A DNA stretch of 64,000 nt, from NCBI GenBank assembly GCA_004292955.1, contig RDXX01000050.1, positions 1-64,000 on the forward strand. The letters run 5' to 3'. Every line of letters starts with the position of its first letter. Positions within the stretch are counted from its first letter, which is position 1. Positions 34,593 to 42,768 of this stretch are shown here, piece by piece. Source of the DNA: Oscillatoriales cyanobacterium. Its GTDB lineage: Bacteria; Cyanobacteriota; Cyanobacteriia; Cyanobacteriales; Microcoleaceae. Made by a program: the position numbers and the translations under genes. The notes beneath the pieces were generated by a model. That model ran no database searches. It had not been told where the DNA came from and saw nothing but the letters and a program-made list of their open reading frames with translations.

Positions 34593-35188
34593 TGAACGGA
34601 TAGCTCCTTTTTTTATAGTCTAGATTGGTGACGCTCCTACTCTGAATCAAAGATTACAGCGTAGGCATCTGAGTCCTGTTAAGGATATCGAGATCTTCCT
34701 TCGAGGTACTCCAAAATGTTTCTCTCGCTCGGCGTTTTATAGTGAGGAACACGTCCAGCCCCACTGTTTTTGCACTAGATCAAGGATTGTTTGTTCAGGC
34801 TGTGAAGATTTAAGAGTCCTACGGAATCGGTTAACCTTCTATCCTTCACAAACCTGGCTTTCATCCCACCCCAAATCAAAGATTAGGTCGTGGGGATTCC
34901 CGCCGAGCTAGCTAAACCGACGGCTAAATCCCTGAAAATAAGCAAGCACGACTTTGAAACCAAAGGTCAAACTTGCTTTCTCGCTTGCTGGTTGTTGGGA
35001 GCAACGCTTTTGAGCAAAGGAGAGAATCAGTGTATTTGCCAATCAGTCCTGTCTTATTATCATAACGAATCTTTACAGATAATCAATAGGCAATTGGAAA
35101 ATTGCTGAACTATCTGGGATCGCAGATTATTAAAAAAAGCTTAAGCTTACGGCTGACTATTGACAATTGACAAAGTGTTAGAGATTTT
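34593..35188. other. Intergenic region with short direct repeats
   Basis: About 600 bases without a convincing gene. AATCAAAGATTA occurs at 34645-34656 and again at 34874-34885, each followed by a GC-rich segment (ACAGCGTAGG and GGTCGTGGGG). CCCACCCC near 34865 can pair with GTCGTGGGG near 34888. A GTG-started 72-codon frame at 34890 has no ribosome-binding site and unlikely composition. The stretch could be the remnant of a mobile element end; I could not identify it. Confidence 0.4.
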
Positions 35189-36442
35189 CTACGCTTTTGC
35201 CAATAATTTACGCCGGAGCCGATCGAGCGCCGTACAACTACTCAGATTTCTAATCCAATCGCGAGTGCGGGCATAGCCGAAACGGTATTCAAAACTTTCA
35301 GTCTCGCCCTCGGGGCCCGCTAAACCGATATAAACCAGTCCGACAGGTTTAGCATCCGTGCCGCCTCCTGGGCCCGCGATGCCTGTAATGCTCAATCCCC
35401 AAGTGGTGTTGAGACTGGCGCGCACTCCCGCAGCCATTTGTTTTGCGACTTGCTGGCTGACTGCGCCAAATTCGGCTAAATCTTGGGGATTAACACCTAA
35501 TAATCCTTCCTTAACCCGATCGTCGTAAGAAATAATCCCGCCTAAAAAGTAGCGAGAACTGCCGGGAACAGCAGTCAGCATCGCCCCTAATCCTCCTCCC
35601 GTGCAGGATTCAGCCACACTCAGAGTTTCGCCAGCCAACAGCAACAATTTACCGACTGTCGAGGCGAGGGTATCGGTATCGGCACCGTAACAGTCTAAGT
35701 CAGTAATCAGTAGCAACTGTTGTTCGATCGGCTCAATTAACTTTTTCGCCGCCACTTCCGACTCAGCGCGGGCCGAAATCCGCAGTTTGACTTCGCCGTG
35801 ATTGGCGTAGGGAGCCACAGTAGGATTAGTTAAACTCAGAAAACTATCTACTTTTTCCGCCAGTGCCGACTCAGCAATTCCCCAAAATTTCAACGTGCGA
35901 CTGCAAATAGTTGCACTGCACCAGCCGTTATTTTTCAAGTAAGGAACGGCGATTTCTTGCCACATCAAGTGCATTTCCGCCGGTACCCCGGGAAATGTCA
36001 TCACTGTGACATTGGGAACCGGCTGCCAAATAATCCCCGGTGCAGAACCTGTCCGGTTTGATAGAATGTCCGCACCTTCGGGAATTAAAGCTTGTTTGCG
36101 GTTGCTCTTGCTCATGGTGCGTCCCCGCTGAGCAAATTTTTGTTCGATATCGGCGATAATTTCCGGCCTTTCGATGAGGGGAACACCAAAATAATCGGCG
36201 ATTGTTTCGACTGTGAGGTCGTCTGGTGTGGGGCCGAGGCCTCCGGTGAAGACCAAAAGTTGCGATCGACCTATAGCTATTTCTATCACCTGTTTAATGC
36301 GTTCTGGATTGTCTCCCACAACTGTTTGATAGTAGTGAGGGATGCCCAAACTCGCTAATTCTTTCGCTAAAAACTGGGCATTGCTATTAAGAATATCGCC
36401 TAACAGCAATTCAGTGCCAACACAAATAATTTCAGCAACCAT
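35189..36442 (-). CDS. cinA: CinA family protein (NMN deamidase / ADP-ribose pyrophosphatase)
   Basis: A 417-residue two-domain protein. The N-terminal molybdopterin-binding-like domain (COG1058) begins [20 protein letters not shown] and contains [19 protein letters not shown] and [12 protein letters not shown]. The C-terminal deamidase domain (about residues 255-417) has [37 protein letters not shown] and [20 protein letters not shown], the nucleotide site for conversion of nicotinamide mononucleotide to nicotinate mononucleotide in NAD recycling. Both domains have complete motifs. It ends close to an unusual spacer and is followed upstream by long heptad arrays. Confidence 0.94.
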   Translation of the reverse strand: MVAEIICVGTELLLGDILNSNAQFLAKELASLGIPHYYQTVVGDNPERIKQVIEIAIGRSQLLVFTGGLGPTPDDLTVETIADYFGVPLIERPEIIADIEQKFAQRGRTMSKSNRKQALIPEGADILSNRTGSAPGIIWQPVPNVTVMTFPGVPAEMHLMWQEIAVPYLKNNGWCSATICSRTLKFWGIAESALAEKVDSFLSLTNPTVAPYANHGEVKLRISARAESEVAAKKLIEPIEQQLLLITDLDCYGADTDTLASTVGKLLLLAGETLSVAESCTGGGLGAMLTAVPGSSRYFLGGIISYDDRVKEGLLGVNPQDLAEFGAVSQQVAKQMAAGVRASLNTTWGLSITGIAGPGGGTDAKPVGLVYIGLAGPEGETESFEYRFGYARTRDWIRNLSSCTALDRLRRKLLAKA

Positions 36443-36448
36443 TATTCT

Positions 36449-36672
36449 ATTTTAGATTTTAGATTTTGGATTTTAGATTGGTTATTGGGCATTGGGCATT
36501 GGACATTGGGCATTGGGCATTGGGAAGAAGGCCCGCGCAGGGCATTGGGCATTGGGCATTGGGCATTAATGATTGGTGATTGGTGATTCTTACTAACAAG
36601 TAACAACTAACAACTAACAACTGACAACTAACAACTGTCAACTGTCAACTGTCAACTGTCAACTGTCAACTG
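36449..36672. repeat. Consecutive heptad arrays (TTTAGAT)n, (GGGCATT)n, (CAACTGT)n
   Basis: Three different 7-mer families fill the gap between cinA and the WecA-type gene: TTTAGAT near 36449-36478, GGGCATT at about 36484-36570 (interrupted by GGGAAGAAGGCCCGCGCA) and CAACTGT or CAACTAA at about 36600-36672, which ends at the stop codon of the downstream-coded gene. Confidence 0.95.
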
Positions 36673-36673
36673 T

Positions 36674-37729
36674 CTATCTTGCGTGCCTCCAAACTTTCCA
36701 GCTAGCGTATCCCAGCAAACTTGTAGCTCCCATAGCGTAAACTATGCCACTTGGAACTGAAAAAGCTAGGGCTAAACTTCCTACCCAAAGTGTCAGCGAG
36801 TAAATAAATAAAACCGCAAATCTATGGGATAGTCCGGCTTCTAGGAGTCGGTGGTGCAGGTGGCGTTTGTCAGCAATAAAGGGCGATTTGCCGTTACGGA
36901 GCCGATCGAGAATCACCGCCGACATATCTAAAATCGGTACAGCTAAAATTAAATATGGCAGTAACACAGAAGTAACAGCCGTAGTTTTAACTAACCCAAT
37001 TACTCCCACTCCAGCGAGAGTAAACCCGATAAAATAAGCCCCGCCATCTCCCATAAAGATTTGAGCCGGATTGAAGTTGTAGCGTAGAAATCCCAAGGTG
37101 CCACCAGCTAAAGCCGCTGCAATTAGGGCCGCCGCCGGTTGGTGCATCGACAGACTGACAATCAGCATCACAACTGCTGCAATCCCCGAAACTCCGGCTG
37201 CTAAACCGTCCAAACCATCAATCCAGTTAATGGCGTTGGCCATACCGACGAGCCAAATCACGGTAATGGGCAAGCTCAGCCAGCCAAGATCCGTCAGTCC
37301 CAGGGAGGGAACTGTGAGAAACTCAATTTGTACGCCCGCGTACCAAGCGATGCTGGATACGCCAATTTGCATGAGCAAGCGTTTGATGGCTGAGAGCGAA
37401 AACAAGTCGTCTGCTAAACCGATGAGGAAGAATCCGATGCCGCCGAGGGTGACTCCCCAAACTTGGTATTCGTCTTTGGGATTGAGAACTTGTCCGCTAG
37501 CATCGATGAAGCCTCCACAGAGCCAGACAAATAACAGGGCAATCAGAGTGCCGAGAAAGATAGAGACTCCTCCCAAGCGTACCATGGGGCGCTGGTGGAC
37601 TTTTCGCTCGCCTGGCCGATCGACTCGCCCGCTTTTGAGACCAATGGTTTTGACTATTGGCGTACTCCAGAGGACGACGCTCGCAGAAACCAGAAAAGCG
37701 AGTACATGATACAGATACTGGTGCGGCAT
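36674..37729 (-). CDS. wecA: Undecaprenyl-phosphate N-acetylhexosamine-1-phosphate transferase (WecA/MraY family)
   Basis: A 351-residue integral membrane protein with about ten or eleven helices. Cytoplasmic catalytic motifs are complete: KVHQRPMVRLGGVSIFLG, IGLADDLFSL (Asp-Asp), MANAINWIDGLDGLAAGVSG (NxxNxxDGxDGLA), MGDGGAYFIGF and KRHLHHRLLE (HxHH-type loop). It joins a sugar-1-phosphate to undecaprenyl phosphate at the plasma membrane, starting synthesis of O-antigen, exopolysaccharide or wall teichoic-like polymers. The HLHH end and lack of a pentapeptide-type loop favour WecA/TagO over MraY. The polysaccharide genes at 48190-53100 could use its product, but that link is inference. Confidence 0.92.
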   Translation of the reverse strand: MPHQYLYHVLAFLVSASVVLWSTPIVKTIGLKSGRVDRPGERKVHQRPMVRLGGVSIFLGTLIALLFVWLCGGFIDASGQVLNPKDEYQVWGVTLGGIGFFLIGLADDLFSLSAIKRLLMQIGVSSIAWYAGVQIEFLTVPSLGLTDLGWLSLPITVIWLVGMANAINWIDGLDGLAAGVSGIAAVVMLIVSLSMHQPAAALIAAALAGGTLGFLRYNFNPAQIFMGDGGAYFIGFTLAGVGVIGLVKTTAVTSVLLPYLILAVPILDMSAVILDRLRNGKSPFIADKRHLHHRLLEAGLSHRFAVLFIYSLTLWVGSLALAFSVPSGIVYAMGATSLLGYASWKVWRHAR

Positions 37730-38326
37730 CTGAAATTAATTTTAAATAGTGCGGGCAATTATACTGTCAGGCAGAGTCTACTACATTTCAGATGGCTTGT
37801 AACCAGGAAACATTTTTAAGAGCGACTGGGGGTTTGGGAGCCGGAGATTTGCCGGAGTGGAAGTTGCCAGGATGCGAATTGTCAGGTTTTTAAATGATTC
37901 CTCTCGAATTAATCGTCTTTCAATCGCAATGTTGATCGACTTTTTCGATATCCATACTTGCCAAGCGAGCTGAGTTGAGCGGTATCTTTCGCGATCGACA
38001 AATACCGTTAATCAAACCAGCGCCGCTCGACAAATATTTTTAGTAAAAACTGCCTTTCGCGATCGAGATTTTCGATAAAAACTGCTTGTCAAGATCGCAA
38101 GGAACAACTCTCAATCTTTTGTAGCTCTTTTACCTTTTTACCAGAAAGAATTGGTTGAAAGCCTCTCCTTGATCGGGAGAAATTAAAATCAGACTATTCA
38201 TTACTCCCATCCTATTCCTTCTAGGTAGAGGTCGCTCTCCTTCGGTCAACTGTCAACTGTCAACTGTCAACTGTCAACTGAACCGTACACTTCCAACTAC
38301 CAATTCCCCATTGCCGATCAGGAAAA
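37730..38326. other. Intergenic region with CAACTGT array
   Basis: About 600 bases without a gene. A (CAACTGT)n array of about four to five units lies at 38248-38280. HIP1-like CGATCGA motifs are frequent. The rest is unique sequence that should include the wecA promoter. Confidence 0.6.
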
Positions 38327-39610
38327 TTAAGCTAATGCCGGCACTTTCAAGAACAAGTGCGGGTATAACGGGAAGCGATCGCACAGTGCGGCTACTCGGC
38401 GCCGACATTCGGCGGCGACGCTTTCATCTTCGGGATTCAGGAGTCGATCGGCAATAATATTACCAATCTCGGTAAATTCTGCTGTTCCCATTCCTCTTGT
38501 CGTCATCGCGGGCGAACCGAGTCTCAAACCGCTGGTGACAAAGGGCGATGCTGGATCGAAAGGCACCGTATTTTTATTAGCAGTAATATTCACACCGCTG
38601 ACTAATTGGTCGGCTCGCTTGCCTGTCATGTTTGCCGATCGCAAATCTACTAGCATTAAGTGATTGTCGGTGCCGCCGGAAACGAGTTTTAAACCCCGCT
38701 GCTGCAACTGTGCAGCTAAAGCCCGCGCATTTTCAATTACTTGACCGGAATAAGTTTTAAATTCCGGTTTTAATGCTTCGCCGAAAGCTACAGCTTTGCC
38801 CGCAATCACGTGCTCTAAGGGGCCGCCTTGAGTGCCGGGAAATACTGATTTGTCGAACTTTTTGCCCAGTTCGGGGTCATTGGTCAAAATCAAGCCGCCA
38901 CGGGGGCCGCGCAGGGTTTTGTGAGTGGTGGTGGTGACTGCGTGACAGTGGGCGAGGGGGCTGGGATGATGGCCTGTGGCGACTAATCCGGCAATGTGGG
39001 CGATGTCGGCGAGCAGGTAAGCTCCAATTTCGTCGGCGATCGCTCTAAACTTTTCAAAGTTGATAATTCGCGAATATGCCGAATAGCCGCAAATCAGCAA
39101 TTTTGGTCGGTTTGCTTTAGCCTGTGCCAAAATTTCGTCGTAGTCGAGCTGTTCAGTTTCTTTGTTGACGCCGTAGTGAAAAGCTTTAAACCATTTACCG
39201 GATACATTAACCGGCGAACCGTGGGTCAAGTGTCCGCCGTGGGACAAATCCATGCCCATAATTCCGTCCCCTGGCTCTAGCAAGCTCAAAAATACTGCAA
39301 AGTTGGCTTGAGCGCCGGAGTGGGGCTGGACGTTGGCGTGGGCTGCGCCAAAGAGCTCTTTAGCGCGATCGATCGCGATTTGCTCGATGCCGTCAATAAA
39401 TTCGCAGCCGCCGTAATAGCGTTTCGCTGGCAGCCCTTCGGCGTATTTATTGGTCAAAACAGAGCCTTGAGCTGCCATTACGGCTGCGGAGGTAAAGTTT
39501 TCGCTGGCGATCAGTTCTAGGTGATCTCGCTGCCGCTGGAGTTCTTGCCCGATTAAATCGGCAATTAGCGGATCGGTTTTGGAAAGGAAGTCTAAGTTAG
39601 TGTCCGTCAT
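38327..39610 (-). CDS. glyA: Serine hydroxymethyltransferase
   Basis: The 427-residue protein spans the whole family length. It starts [20 protein letters not shown] and contains [67 protein letters not shown] and [20 protein letters not shown], where Lys of THKT is the pyridoxal phosphate lysine. It interconverts serine plus tetrahydrofolate and glycine plus methylene-tetrahydrofolate; in cyanobacteria it feeds one-carbon metabolism and the end of photorespiration. A TTTTAGA array immediately precedes the ATG at 39610, and no glycine riboswitch is visible upstream. Confidence 0.97.
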   Translation of the reverse strand: MTDTNLDFLSKTDPLIADLIGQELQRQRDHLELIASENFTSAAVMAAQGSVLTNKYAEGLPAKRYYGGCEFIDGIEQIAIDRAKELFGAAHANVQPHSGAQANFAVFLSLLEPGDGIMGMDLSHGGHLTHGSPVNVSGKWFKAFHYGVNKETEQLDYDEILAQAKANRPKLLICGYSAYSRIINFEKFRAIADEIGAYLLADIAHIAGLVATGHHPSPLAHCHAVTTTTHKTLRGPRGGLILTNDPELGKKFDKSVFPGTQGGPLEHVIAGKAVAFGEALKPEFKTYSGQVIENARALAAQLQQRGLKLVSGGTDNHLMLVDLRSANMTGKRADQLVSGVNITANKNTVPFDPASPFVTSGLRLGSPAMTTRGMGTAEFTEIGNIIADRLLNPEDESVAAECRRRVAALCDRFPLYPHLFLKVPALA

Positions 39611-39920
39611 TCGATTTTAGATTTTAGATTTTGGATTTTGGATTGACCCCACGGCTCAAGTCGGGGGAAGAGAGGATTTGAGATTTTAGATGCAAGGATT
39701 GATTCCACGGCTCGATCCGGGGGCTTGTACCATCAAGAAATTCTTGGTCACAATAATCAACCTCTTCAGAAATTTGGGGATTGGGAATTGGGGATCTTGT
39801 ACCATACTACGGATTTCGCACCATTGACATAAATATTACGTTGTGTTCAGGTTAAGCCGTTTGTCCCAAATTCCTGACATACAATGAAATTACTGGTGTG
39901 GAACCTGCCGGAGGTATCAA
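39611..39920. other. Intergenic region upstream of glyA and the Cys-rich gene
   Basis: Contains a (GATTTTA)n array at about 39614-39645. A loosely duplicated segment occurs near 39650 (CCACGGCTCAAGTCGGGGG) and 39709 (CCACGGCTCGATCCGGGGG), followed by CTTGTACCAT, which recurs near 39798. This is the divergent promoter region of glyA and the gene at 39921. Confidence 0.55.
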
Positions 39921-40118
39921 ATGTTAGTCATTCTAATGGAAAATCAGATGCTTGCCCCTCAGTGTGTTTGCCAAAGTTGTGTGCTCGCCGATCGCACTGG
40001 CCAACCGCGCTGGAGCGGTGGAGAGCTTCGCTGCGGTCATCCAGTTGCCAAACCTACGGAAAATTTGCCCGATCGATACGAGTGTCAAATGGGCTTCGTC
40101 ATTGCCAATATTAAATAA
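39921..40118 (+). CDS. Small cysteine-rich protein, putative metal-binding
   Basis: A 65-residue protein with GGAGG six bases before the ATG at 39921. The core MLAPQCVCQSCVLADRTGQP is followed by GGELRCGHPVAKPTENLPDR and YECQMGFVIANI. The four or five cysteines (CVCQSC, RCGH, YEC) and a histidine could bind zinc or an iron-sulphur cluster. I recognise the pattern as a conserved cyanobacterial hypothetical but know no function. The gene is divergent from glyA. A STRR-like GGCATCGGGAATGG tract follows it. Confidence 0.75.
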   Translation: MLVILMENQMLAPQCVCQSCVLADRTGQPRWSGGELRCGHPVAKPTENLPDRYECQMGFVIANIK

Positions 40119-40360
40119 TCATCGGGCATCGGGAATTGGCCAAACAGGGAATTTGGCGAAGCGAAGCGGAGGGATGGGGCATCGGGAATGGGGCATCGGG
40201 AATGGTGACTATTGAACCCGACTTGATATAAGTACCCATGAATCTACTCGGCTTGCTCGTGTGGGCAAATTCCGGGCGAGTCGGAACGCTTGCCTGCTGC
40301 TGCGTTATCCTGAATTTAATGCGAATTGATAGTTTATCGATCGACTCAGGAGAGTTCATT

Positions 40361-40834
40361 ATGACTTGGCGCGGATCTACGACTGTTCCAGACCGGATTT
40401 TTGCTTCTTTGCCTTACTTGCTACCGCTGATTGACGGGCTTGCCTTTGGTAGGTTTCTGTTTACACAGTTTCCTGTCCTGCAACTGTTGTTGATACCGCT
40501 ATCTCCATTGATGCAAATTTATAGTTTGCCCTTTGCTAGCTTGGTTATTTTCTTTGCCCTGTATTTAGGAGTAGTTAGAAACGAAAACATCAGTCACTTC
40601 ATTCGTTTTAATGCGATGCAGGCGATTCTTTTAGACATTGTTTTGATGCTCTGCGGTTTGGTTTTGCCAATTTTTGCAAAAGGCTTCCAAGTCGCATTTA
40701 TTGCAGAGACTCTGTATAATATGGTGTTTTTAGGCGCTTTAGCTGCATTTTTCTATGCAGTGGTTCAATCGGCTTTGGGACGCTATGCAGAGATTCCTCC
40801 CATTTCGGACGCTGTTTATATGCAGGTACGTTAG
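40361..40834 (+). CDS. Tic20-family membrane protein
   Basis: The protein is 157 residues from the ATG at 40361, which has AGGAGA eight bases upstream; a longer frame from 40238 lacks such a site. There are four membrane helices: IFASLPYLLPLIDGLAFGRF, a YSLPFASLVIFFALYLGVV segment, AILLDIVLMLCGLVLPIF and MVFLGALAAFFYAVVQSAL. Between them lies the typical NENISHFIRFNAMQAILLDI of the Tic20 family. The plant homologue is part of the chloroplast inner envelope import channel; the role of the cyanobacterial proteins is not settled. It converges on the FAH-family gene across an AATAACC array. Confidence 0.9.
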   Translation: MTWRGSTTVPDRIFASLPYLLPLIDGLAFGRFLFTQFPVLQLLLIPLSPLMQIYSLPFASLVIFFALYLGVVRNENISHFIRFNAMQAILLDIVLMLCGLVLPIFAKGFQVAFIAETLYNMVFLGALAAFFYAVVQSALGRYAEIPPISDAVYMQVR

Positions 40835-40836
40835 TA

Positions 40837-40981
40837 AGTAGTTATTGGTTATTTGTTGGTTGTTATTTGTTGGTTGTTATTTGTTGGTTGTTATTTGTTA
40901 TTTATTCGGATCAAACCTAATAACCAATAACCAATAACCAATAACCAATAACCAATAACTAATAACTAATAACCAATAACT
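40837..40981. repeat. Complementary repeat tracts (TTGTTGG...) and (AATAACC)n
   Basis: TTATTTGTTGGTTG units at 40845-40895 are followed by about eight units of AATAACC/AATAACT at 40917-40980, roughly the reverse complement of the first tract, so the two can fold on each other. The array runs into the 3' end of the FAH-family gene, whose last codons (Val-Ile-Gly-Tyr-stop) lie inside it. Confidence 0.9.
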
Positions 40982-41742
40982 ACGATATTTTCAAGACTGC
41001 CGATGCCTTCAATTTCAATGCGGACTCGATCGCCTATTTGCAGCGGCCCAACTCCTTGGGGCGTTCCAGTCAGTATCACATCGCCGGGATTTAGGGTCAT
41101 GATTTGACTGATGTAGGAGACGAGAAAGTCTGGGGAAAATACCATGCGATCGATCTGAGATGACTGTATAGGTCGATCGCTCCCATTGACAAAAGTCTGC
41201 AACTGTGCAGCAGGACTCAATTCGCGGACAATCCAAGGCCCCAAAGGACAAAACGTATCGAACCCTTTAGCCCTCGCCCACTGGTTGTCTCGCTTTTGCA
41301 AATCTCTGGCTGTTACGTCGTTGGCGATGGTATAACCCCAAATTTTGCCATGTGCTTGTTGGGGAGTGCAGTTGGTACAATGTTCGCCAATTACCAGGGC
41401 CAATTCTCCTTCGTAGTCTACCCTTTCCGACTGCTGCGGATAGCGAATTGCTCCACCTGCTGCGATGACAGCGCTGGGAGGCTTGAAAAACAGCAGCGGT
41501 TCTTCGGGTACTGGAGTTCCCATCTCGGCGGCGTGATCGACATAATTTTTGCCGACGGCTACAATTTTTGAGGGAGAGCAGGGGGCGAGAATTTGGTAGG
41601 TATCTGGTTGGAGTTCCAAATCTGTTGGTTGTCCTTGTAACCACGGAGGTGCATCAAATACTTGAACGCTGCGGCTAAGTTGCAGCAAACCGTAATGGAT
41701 GTGTCCTTGTGTTGTTTTAACTCGAACGTAGCGCTGGGCCAT
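40966..41742 (-). CDS. Fumarylacetoacetate hydrolase family protein
   Basis: A 258-residue protein with the FAH catalytic-domain layout: KIVAVGKNYVDHAAEMG (catalytic His), LLFFKPPSAVIAAGG, DYEGELALVIG (E-x-E metal ligands), GYTIANDVTARDLQ (Asp ligand), FDTFCPLGPWIV and GDVILTGTPQGVGPL. Members cleave or isomerise beta-dicarbonyl compounds such as acylpyruvates or oxaloacetate with magnesium. The particular substrate is not evident. The last four codons and the stop are formed by the AATAACC heptad array, so the C-terminus has been reshaped by the repeat. A (TTTTAGA) array also precedes its start. Confidence 0.9.
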   Translation of the reverse strand: MAQRYVRVKTTQGHIHYGLLQLSRSVQVFDAPPWLQGQPTDLELQPDTYQILAPCSPSKIVAVGKNYVDHAAEMGTPVPEEPLLFFKPPSAVIAAGGAIRYPQQSERVDYEGELALVIGEHCTNCTPQQAHGKIWGYTIANDVTARDLQKRDNQWARAKGFDTFCPLGPWIVRELSPAAQLQTFVNGSDRPIQSSQIDRMVFSPDFLVSYISQIMTLNPGDVILTGTPQGVGPLQIGDRVRIEIEGIGSLENIVVIGY

Positions 41743-41988
41743 AATATTTTAGATTTTAGATTTTGGATTTTAGATTTTAGATTAAAACAGATTGACCACT
41801 TCCCGATCGCGGGAATAGGACTTTCTGTAGAATACAGAGGACTGATGCACGGGTGCCCAGAAACCGGGTTTTTTAACCAAAATATTTGCTTAAAACCCTC
41901 AATCTCGGTTGAAAAACCCGGTTTCTTTGTTGGGAGTGCGTCAGTCCTAATACATATAAACATGGATCTAGGGATAATTACTGAAAAT

Positions 41989-42666
41989 TTATTGCTCGAT
42001 CGACCTTCTGGATTTCTGCTGTATCATTTTTAACCCACTTTCCGTACAAATTCCGTGCAGCGCTTTGTCCCAAAAGTCAACCGGTAGCTGGGCTAGCAAG
42101 GCAAATTCAAAGATTGTGGCGATCGCAATTTTTGATTCCCACTCAGTTAAACTGAGCATTCGATCGTAATAGCCGCCGCCGTAGCCCAAGCGATAGCCGC
42201 GAACATCGCAACCTACAGCGGGTACGAGGATTAAATCTACTTCTGAGCGGTCTATTTTCGGAGCATCAGGCAGCGGTTCTAGGATGCCATAAGCTCCAGT
42301 ATGTAAAGCATCTCCGGGCTGCCAGATGTGCCAGGACAACTGTTTGCCGACACAGCGGGGAAATCCCCATTTTTTAGGGGTGGGAATGGCATTTGTGGGA
42401 CAGGCATCTTGCCTGTCTCCAGAATTGAGCAGGCAAGATGCCGGCTCCACAGAAGATGTAAATAGGGGACTTAAATCTGGTTCTTGGCGAAAGCTAAAGT
42501 AGGCGAGGATTGTTTTTGCTTCGGTAAATAGGGGCGAGTTGTGCAGGTGGTTGCAAAGGATCTCGCTCTTTTGTCTCCATTCTGGTGCTGATAGGGATTT
42601 GCGGGTGTTCAGGAGCGATCGTCTTAATTCGGTTTTAGTTAATGAAGGTTGAGAAGTGTTCATCAT
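41989..42666 (-). CDS. 5-formyltetrahydrofolate cyclo-ligase with in-frame repeat insert
   Basis: About 225 residues from the paired ATGs at 42666/42663. The N-terminal KTELRRSLLNTRKSL, FSFRQEPDLSPLF, the middle VDLILVPAVGCDVRGYRLGYGGGYYDRML and a late folate-binding segment identify the enzyme, which uses ATP to turn 5-formyl-THF into 5,10-methenyl-THF. Between FTSSVEPAS and WHIWQPGD there are about 35 residues that do not fit the family. Most are encoded by a 58-bp palindromic DNA repeat at 42394-42451 (peptide ...GDRQDACPTN...). The frame is preserved, and the insert falls in a region expected to be a surface loop, so the enzyme may still work. Confidence 0.87.
   Translation of the reverse strand: MMNTSQPSLTKTELRRSLLNTRKSLSAPEWRQKSEILCNHLHNSPLFTEAKTILAYFSFRQEPDLSPLFTSSVEPASCLLNSGDRQDACPTNAIPTPKKWGFPRCVGKQLSWHIWQPGDALHTGAYGILEPLPDAPKIDRSEVDLILVPAVGCDVRGYRLGYGGGYYDRMLSLTEWESKIAIATIFEFALLAQLPVDFWDKALHGICTESGLKMIQQKSRRSIEQ
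42394..42451. repeat. Palindromic repeat inserted inside a coding sequence
   Basis: TGTGGGACAGGCATCTTGCC at the left is mirrored by GGCAAGATGCCGGCTCCACA at the right. Each arm also contains its own short palindrome (CAGGCATCTTGCCTG). It adds in-frame residues to the formyl-THF cyclo-ligase without a stop codon. Confidence 0.75.
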
Positions 42667-42768
42667 ACAGTCATAAAAAATCGTTGGTAGTGAGGACTTT
42701 AGTCCTTGAATTTTAAGGACTTGCATTCGGAACGATGGAACCAATCTTATTATGGTAGTTTGATTTGT

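Noticed and set aside
34890-35108. 72-codon plus-strand frame starting at GTG
   Set aside because: No ribosome-binding site, four unpaired cysteines, an atypical composition, and it overlaps hairpin-forming repeat sequence.
37098-37709. 203-codon plus-strand frame
   Set aside because: Antisense to the WecA-type gene, whose catalytic motifs are complete on the other strand.
38327-39920. Possible glycine riboswitch upstream of glyA
   Set aside because: The leader consists of TTTTAGA repeats and shows no paired glycine-aptamer motifs.
41662-42033. 123-codon plus-strand frame between the FAH-family and cyclo-ligase genes
   Set aside because: It crosses a TTTTAGA array and an AAACCGGGTTTT palindrome pair, and the peptide looks like translated repeats.
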